A program made the position numbers and the translations under genes. Of a DNA stretch of 8,556 bases, positions 3,924 to 8,556 are shown piece after piece. This stretch comes from JBBDMC01 sp964441935 (GTDB taxonomy: Bacteria; Pseudomonadota; Alphaproteobacteria; Rhizobiales; Kaistiaceae): contig CAYTXI010000106.1 of NCBI GenBank assembly GCA_964441935.1, positions 1 through 8,556 of the forward strand. The letters are read 5' to 3'. Every line of letters starts with the position of its first letter. Position 1 is the stretch's first letter. A model generated the notes under the pieces. The model did not search any database and was not told the origin of the DNA. It saw nothing but the letters and a program-made list of their open reading frames with translations.

Positions 3924-6317
3924 CTAGGTCACCTTCCTGATGGTCATCGACGAGAAGTCGCCGACGACCGTGCAATGGCAGAGGAATTCGGAGGTCGTCG
4001 TGGTGTCGAAGCTGTCGCCGCTAACGTCGTCCCAACCGCTCGTGGTGATGGCGCCGGCGCCGCTGGCATTCTTCACCACCAGGAGATAGCAGCCGGTGTT
4101 GGAGCCGTGCGGAGCGATGGTGCCGGCGCCGTTGTTGGTGATCTTCTGGATGGCGCGGTCGCCGGGGTCTGGGGTGATCGTCTGGCCCGACAAGTTGCCG
4201 AGGTTCTTGACCGTGACCGTCGCACCGCCGGTCAGGCTCTGGTTCTCGACGTCGCCCTTGAGGGTGTCGGCGTCGTAGGCCTGAACGTCGGAGCCGATGG
4301 CGACGCCGAGGTTCACCCGTGCGGTGGCGACGTTGTTGAGATCGGCGAGGTTCGAGGCGATCTTGAGCTGGGCGTCGTTGGTGACGCCGCCAAGGCCGAC
4401 GTCGCTTGCCGACAACGACAAGTCGACTTTCAGCTCGGCCATCGTGCGGTTCGTCCACGCCCCCGCCTTGCGCTGAACGACGTCGTCATTGGACGGCGTC
4501 AGCCCCGCGATCGCCGCAAGGTCACCGTCATACGCCTGAACGTCGGTACCGATTTCGAGGTTGACGAGCGCCTTCAGCGCCGCCTCGTTGGCGACGGCGG
4601 CCAGCGAGCGTCCGTAGGCGGTGAAGTCGGCGAGTGCGGCAGTGCCCGACCCGGTGAAGTAGGGCGCCTTGTCGGCGGCCGAAGCGAGACCGGCGAGCGC
4701 CGTGAGCTCGCCGTCGAGCGGCTGGTAGGCGCCGTCGTGGTCGTGCCCCGCCGTGGCGAATGCCGAGGCCTCGTTGCCGTCGAGGGTGTCGGCGTCGAGG
4801 CCGTTGCCGGCGCCTTCGTCGGCGGTGGTGAGCACCCTGGCGCCGCCGGCGTTGACGACGCCGGTGCCCTTGCCGGCGAGATTGAGATCGATGTCGGCGT
4901 CGTCTCCGGCGGCGCGCACGATCGGGCCGGCGCCGGTCGCCTGGTTCTCGATCTCGACCTGATTGACCGCGGCTGGGTCCTCGACGAACGAGATCAGCTC
5001 GCGGGTGCCGTCGCCGATGGGGTTGCCGTTGACGTCGAGCTGGCCGCCGAGCTGGGGCGATGCGTCTTCGACGACGTTGTTGATGCCACCGCCGCCGCCC
5101 GGCAGGTTGCCGACGTCGAACTTGCGCAGATCCCCTTCGGCCGTCTTGCCGTAGAGGAAATCGCCCGAGGCTGGCCCCGGCTCCTCCGTGTCGAAAGCGG
5201 ACGTCGCCAGCTTGCCGTCGAGGGCGGTTTGCTGGGCGGCGGAGACCGGTTTGTCGGCGTCGGCGGTATTGTCGACGTTGCCGAGGCCGACGTCGCCCTT
5301 GGTGAGGGACAGGTCGGCCTTGAGCTGCGCCGGCGTCCGGTTCGTCCAGGCGCCGGCCTTGCGCTGGACGATGTCGTCGTTCGTCGGCGTCAGCCCCGCG
5401 ATCGCGGTGAGATCGCCGTCGGAATCCTGCTTGCCGCCGACCGCGCCGTCGAGTGCGTCGAGCGCCGCGGCGACAGTTGCGCCGGCGACGCCGGAGTCGT
5501 TGTCGACTTGGCTGGCATCGTAGTCGCTCGCCGCGGCGGCTACCGCGCCGGTGCGGCCGAAGACGCTGTCAACGGCGCCGCCCCCACCGACCGCGGCGAC
5601 CTCGTCGATGGCGTCCTGGACGTTGGTCGCGGTCAGGCCGGAGGTGGCGTTGTCGTAGAGGATCGTCGGTAGGCCGGTGTCCTTGTCGAGGCGGATCGCC
5701 TCGGTCCAGGCGCTGCCGTCGGGCGACACCTTGAAGACGAAGTCGTCGTCGCCGACGAGGCCGACCTCGGCACGGCCGGAGAACCCGGTCTGGAACAACA
5801 GTGAGGCAGCGTCGGCGACAGCCTCCTTGTTGACGACGAAGCGCACGTCGCCGGTGCCGCCGCTGGCGGCATCGATGTTGGAGAAGAGCACGGCGTCGGA
5901 GCGCACCGACAGCCGGTTGGTTTCGTCGGCGGTGGCGTTGACGCCGAGCTGCGTCACCGAGGCGAAGTACGCCGAAGCCGGCTCCCAGCCGCCCGCCTGG
6001 CGCACAAACAACGTCGCCGTCGCCTCGTCGTAGGCAAGCCAGCCGACGTCCGGGGTCAGGAATTGCCAGCCGCCGTCGACGTAGACGGCGACGTTGTCCT
6101 CCTCGCCCGCCCACGCCCCGGTCGCCGTCGCCGCGACGATGTAGCGGTCGCCTTCGGCCGGGGAGCCCGGCGGGGCGGTGAGACTCGCATCGATCACCGA
6201 CAGCTGGACGAGCGTGTCCAGCATGCGCAGCGCCTCGTTGTGGGTGACGTGCTTCTGCGCCTGGGCGGCGGCGAGATACGGGATCTTGAGATGGACGGTT
6301 TCGAGGGGATCAGACAT
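3924..6317 (-). CDS. DUF2793 domain tail appendage / fibre protein
   Basis: A 797-residue protein. Residues 1-115 are the DUF2793 module: LKIPYLAAAQAQKHVTHNEA, then LDTLVQLSV, GDRYIVAATATGAWAG and a Trp-rich VYVDGGWQFLTPDVGWLAY. DUF2793 genes typically sit beside tail genes of alphaproteobacterial phages and GTAs. The remainder is a modular fibre: Gly-rich hinges at about 244-247 and 406-411, the widespread tail-fibre motif VGLGNVDNTADADKPVS (about 343-359), a LDADTLDG...ATAGHDHDGAY segment (about 507-531) and two copies of a 49-residue repeat (302-350 and 599-647). The C-terminal 100 residues form a probable beta-structured tip (CYLLVVKNASGAGAITTSGW). The start codon overlaps the end of the megatron gene by 8 nt, suggesting coupled translation. 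Likely role: a fibre attached to the baseplate that recognises the recipient or host surface. Confidence 0.85.
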   Translation of the reverse strand: MSDPLETVHLKIPYLAAAQAQKHVTHNEALRMLDTLVQLSVIDASLTAPPGSPAEGDRYIVAATATGAWAGEEDNVAVYVDGGWQFLTPDVGWLAYDEATATLFVRQAGGWEPASAYFASVTQLGVNATADETNRLSVRSDAVLFSNIDAASGGTGDVRFVVNKEAVADAASLLFQTGFSGRAEVGLVGDDDFVFKVSPDGSAWTEAIRLDKDTGLPTILYDNATSGLTATNVQDAIDEVAAVGGGGAVDSVFGRTGAVAAAASDYDASQVDNDSGVAGATVAAALDALDGAVGGKQDSDGDLTAIAGLTPTNDDIVQRKAGAWTNRTPAQLKADLSLTKGDVGLGNVDNTADADKPVSAAQQTALDGKLATSAFDTEEPGPASGDFLYGKTAEGDLRKFDVGNLPGGGGGINNVVEDASPQLGGQLDVNGNPIGDGTRELISFVEDPAAVNQVEIENQATGAGPIVRAAGDDADIDLNLAGKGTGVVNAGGARVLTTADEGAGNGLDADTLDGNEASAFATAGHDHDGAYQPLDGELTALAGLASAADKAPYFTGSGTAALADFTAYGRSLAAVANEAALKALVNLEIGTDVQAYDGDLAAIAGLTPSNDDVVQRKAGAWTNRTMAELKVDLSLSASDVGLGGVTNDAQLKIASNLADLNNVATARVNLGVAIGSDVQAYDADTLKGDVENQSLTGGATVTVKNLGNLSGQTITPDPGDRAIQKITNNGAGTIAPHGSNTGCYLLVVKNASGAGAITTSGWDDVSGDSFDTTTTSEFLCHCTVVGDFSSMTIRKVT
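4377..4523 (-). repeat. Fibre repeat, C-proximal copy (residues 599-647 of the DUF2793 protein)
   Basis: This copy encodes DLAAIAGLTPSNDDVVQRKA...GLGGVTN. It matches the copy at 5268-5414 at 38 of 49 residues by my count, and the similarity is plain at the DNA level (shared stretch around GGCGTCAGCCCCGCGATCGC on the plus strand). It is an internal duplication of a fibre module. Confidence 0.85.
5268..5414 (-). repeat. Fibre repeat, N-proximal copy (residues 302-350 of the DUF2793 protein)
   Basis: This copy encodes DLTAIAGLTPTNDDIVQRKA...GLGNVDN, paired with 4377-4523. The copies lie in the same orientation about 0.9 kb apart, so recombination between them would delete 297 codons in frame and shorten the fibre. 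Confidence 0.85.
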
Positions 6318-8556
6318 GGATAAGGTCCGTTGCGGCGATGCCCGGTCCCTCGGTCGGGCTCACCTGGCTGATGGCGACGGCGATGTCGGACGGTGGCGCG
6401 CCGAAGTCGGCGGTTTGGTCGGCGGCGGCGTAGATCGCGGCCGGCGATGTCGCCGACAGCGTGCGGACGACGTCCGGGCCGTCGAAGATGTCCACCTGGT
6501 AGGCCTCGCTCGCCTCGCCGAGCGGCACCTCGATCGGGTCCCAGGCGTCGCCGCCAATCCGGGTCTGCCGTATCCACGTGAACGTCACGTCGCCGGTGCC
6601 GGCGTCGCGCGAGCCGTCGATGTGGACCGGCGCAAGGCACGTGAGGCCGCGGCGCGAGGCCCCGAGAACGACGTCGGTGAACACGTTCGGGTCGTAGACG
6701 GCGCCCGCCGGGCCCGCACGCACCGTGAGACCGAGGCCGGATTCGGCCTCGCTCAACGCCAGCGGCTCGATCGCGCCGTCGAGGAGCACGAAGCGTGCGC
6801 CGGCGGCGTGTCCGGTTTCGGCGATGTCGACGGTCCCGGCCTGGCCGCGCAGGAGGCCGTCGAGGCGCCACATGTCGGCGCCGATCAGCGTCGCGTTCTG
6901 GAACTGGATGACCTCGTAACCGGTGGCCTCGGTGCCGATCGCGGCGACGTTGGCGCCGTTGAGCACCGCCAGTCGCGGCTCGCCGGCGAGCGCCCCACCG
7001 TAGAGCTGAACGTCGATTGCGTTCACCCGGTCCCAGCGGGCGACCGGCCCGCTCGCCAGTGGTGCCGTGAGCTCGCCTATGGTCGCGCGCCGCGTCAGCG
7101 CCTGACGCGGCACGAAGCCGGAGTCGGGATCGCCGAGCGAGACCGCGATCGCCCCGGGCCACGGTTCGGCGAAGACGGCGATGCGTGGGGCGTGCGGCGG
7201 TTCGACGCCGGTGATCAGCGGCAGGTCGAGGAGCACCACCTCCGGCGGCGAATCGAGCCCGGCGGCGCGTGGCGCCAGCGCCCGTGCCACCGCCGGCACC
7301 GGCGCCAGGATGTCGGGCTCGACGGTGCGGGCCTCGATGCGCCTCAGGCCGGCGTCTTCGATCCGGGTGACGATCGCGGTCCGCGTGCCGTCGGCAGCGG
7401 CAATCGCGCAGACGTCGGCGGGCTCAAGGGCGAGCGCCCGCTGCGGCAGCGCCAGGGTGATGGTCTCGCGGCCGGCCCACATATCTTGCAAGACCGTGTC
7501 GGCGATGCCGGTAGCGGTCGCGTGGCTGAGAACCGCGCTGGTATCGAACGACTCGACGCGCCGGCTGCCGCCGATCAGGCGGCGTGACGACACCGACGTC
7601 GGCCGGTAGTCCGCCAGCGCATCGGAAAAGCCGATCGAAATCTCCGCCGGCAGTTCGGTTTCCTGGGCGCGGCGGACGACGAGCAGCGCGCGGTCGCCTT
7701 CGGCGACCAGGTCGTCGTCGGTGAAGGTATCGCTGACGCGCCGCCCGCGTCGGACGATGCGAAAGACGTCGTCTGACTCCAAGCCCTCGAACATCAGAAT
7801 TTGCGACAGCGGTTCGAGCACGCTCCGCGCGGAGGCGATGCGGTCGATCAAGTAGCCGTCGATCACGCCGTCGAGGTCCTCGACGACGCCGGCGCCGGCG
7901 CCGAAGTCGGCGAGGAGCTGGCCGACCAGAGCGTCGGCGGTCAGCGCGCCAAGGCGCCCGTTCAGCCAGTGGCCGGTCTCCCAGTTGCCGCCGTCGGCCC
8001 ACACGTCGGTGAGGAGCGGGAACGCCGGGAACGGCCGCGCGTCCCAGGTCCACAGATGGATCGCGTCGACGTCGACCATGCGCTCGCCGGTGACCGACGA
8101 CGCCGGATTGGCGGCCTCGTCGAAGTCGGGGTCGTCCGGGTCCCAGTAGCGGAGCGTCGCGGTGACGAAGCGGCGCTGGACGAGGTCGTCGCGCACCCCG
8201 GTCGAGTAATACGGCAGGCCGCCCGCCGTCGACTTGGGGTCGGGGAAGACGTTCGGCTGGTTGGGGCCCTTGTCGACGGCCGGGCAGCCCAACTCGGTGA
8301 AGCGGATCGGTTTTCCTTCGGGCGCCCACGCGGTCGGGCTGCCGGCCTCGATGCCGCCAGGGCGGTCGTAGTGCTCGTTCGACCACCACGCGATCAGGTC
8401 CTTCGGCCGGAACACCCACGGCTTGCCGTAGGCGCCGTCGGTGATCGGCGTCCTCACCTGCGCGTCGCGGTCGGCGGCGGAGGCGTAGTACCAATCATAG
8501 TATTCGCCGCCGGCGATGTTGGCCCTGAGGTAGGCCGCGTCGCGCCCGGAATCCCA
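6310..8556 (-). CDS. Megatron-type baseplate / host specificity protein with GTA TIM-barrel domain (5' end outside window)
   Basis: The window holds the last 748 codons. The frame is open to the edge, and residues ANIAGGEYYDWYYASAADRD precede the internal GTG at 8457, so that codon is not the true start. The first part is the end of the GTA_TIM domain, with hallmark motifs RTPITDGAYGKPWVFRPKD, RPGGIEAGSPTAW and FTELGCPAVDKG (Glu at 8293-8295 could be the strand-7 acid of a glycosidase-like barrel). A Phage-tail_3-like region follows (about 220-400 residues after the GTG). The C-terminal beta-rich part matches the layout of R. capsulatus GTA gp15, the megatron baseplate protein that closes the tail tube and carries receptor-facing modules. 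The TGA lies inside the start of the DUF2793 gene (8-nt overlap). Family recognition is strong; enzymatic activity is unproven. Confidence 0.93.
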   Translation of the reverse strand, partial: WDSGRDAAYLRANIAGGEYYDWYYASAADRDAQVRTPITDGAYGKPWVFRPKDLIAWWSNEHYDRPGGIEAGSPTAWAPEGKPIRFTELGCPAVDKGPNQPNVFPDPKSTAGGLPYYSTGVRDDLVQRRFVTATLRYWDPDDPDFDEAANPASSVTGERMVDVDAIHLWTWDARPFPAFPLLTDVWADGGNWETGHWLNGRLGALTADALVGQLLADFGAGAGVVEDLDGVIDGYLIDRIASARSVLEPLSQILMFEGLESDDVFRIVRRGRRVSDTFTDDDLVAEGDRALLVVRRAQETELPAEISIGFSDALADYRPTSVSSRRLIGGSRRVESFDTSAVLSHATATGIADTVLQDMWAGRETITLALPQRALALEPADVCAIAAADGTRTAIVTRIEDAGLRRIEARTVEPDILAPVPAVARALAPRAAGLDSPPEVVLLDLPLITGVEPPHAPRIAVFAEPWPGAIAVSLGDPDSGFVPRQALTRRATIGELTAPLASGPVARWDRVNAIDVQLYGGALAGEPRLAVLNGANVAAIGTEATGYEVIQFQNATLIGADMWRLDGLLRGQAGTVDIAETGHAAGARFVLLDGAIEPLALSEAESGLGLTVRAGPAGAVYDPNVFTDVVLGASRRGLTCLAPVHIDGSRDAGTGDVTFTWIRQTRIGGDAWDPIEVPLGEASEAYQVDIFDGPDVVRTLSATSPAAIYAAADQTADFGAPPSDIAVAISQVSPTEGPGIAATDLIHV

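Noticed and set aside
3828..5672. 614-codon open frame on the plus strand
   Set aside because: It lies fully antisense to the DUF2793 gene and mirrors its GC-rich codon pattern. The product is a low-complexity Val/Gly/Asp/Arg-rich string without a recognisable domain.
6194..7162. 322-codon minus-strand frame overlapping the megatron gene
   Set aside because: It is a frame-shifted reading of a clearly recognised gene, with extreme Arg content.
6178..7587. 469-codon open frame on the plus strand
   Set aside because: It is antisense to the megatron gene, Arg/Asp/Gly-rich with no motif; a typical shadow in GC-rich DNA.
8455..8457. GTG as start of the megatron gene
   Set aside because: The same frame continues upstream to the window edge and encodes conserved GTA_TIM residues (EYYDWYYASAADRD), so the true start is outside.
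7424..8494. 356-codon minus-strand frame at the right end
   Set aside because: It is out of frame with the GTA_TIM motifs and is an Arg/Pro-rich shadow.
1..8556. CRISPR array, tRNA, rRNA, insertion sequence or integrase
   Set aside because: I found no regularly spaced short repeats, no tRNA cloverleaf, no terminal inverted repeats with a transposase, and no recombinase motifs.

Overview
This is a GC-rich window with tightly packed genes, all read from the minus strand. It looks like the chromosome of an alphaproteobacterium, probably of the Hyphomicrobiales/Rhodobacterales type. The grounds are the composition, a tail gene order that ends in the large TIM-barrel baseplate protein known from the Rhodobacter capsulatus gene transfer agent (GTA), a DUF2793 protein beside it, and a PepSY/response-regulator pair of alphaproteobacterial type. 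The genus cannot be fixed from the sequence.

In transcription order (right to left) the window opens inside the GTA/siphovirus megatron baseplate gene (6310-8556, 5' end outside the window). It overlaps by 8 nt a 797-residue DUF2793 tail appendage protein built from fibre-type repeats (3924-6317). A small protein of unknown function (3539-3919) and a beta-rich probable appendage protein (2648-3535) follow. After a 305-bp gap with no convincing gene comes a lysis block. It holds a GH24 endolysin with a peptidoglycan-binding domain and membrane segments (1248-2342), whose last 72 codons look like a holin-type protein with its own ribosome binding site (1248-1466). Next come a small exported protein (902-1219) and a GTA_holin_3TM-like protein (488-898). 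Only 34 bp after the lysis block, on the same strand, a two-component regulatory operon begins: a secreted PepSY-like protein (145-453), then the N-terminus of an OmpR-type response regulator (1-131, running out of the window).

The right-hand genes would build the adsorption end of a tailed particle and the middle genes would release it. The left genes look like a host signalling operon. No integrase, tRNA or attachment site marks a boundary, so the window alone cannot separate a prophage from a domesticated GTA-like cluster. The points most worth following up are the in-frame endolysin-holin arrangement with an internal start, a PmrA-like direct repeat (ATTCAG-N5-ATTCAT) just upstream of the PepSY gene, and a composition break inside the 2648-3535 gene that suggests a swapped-in distal domain.
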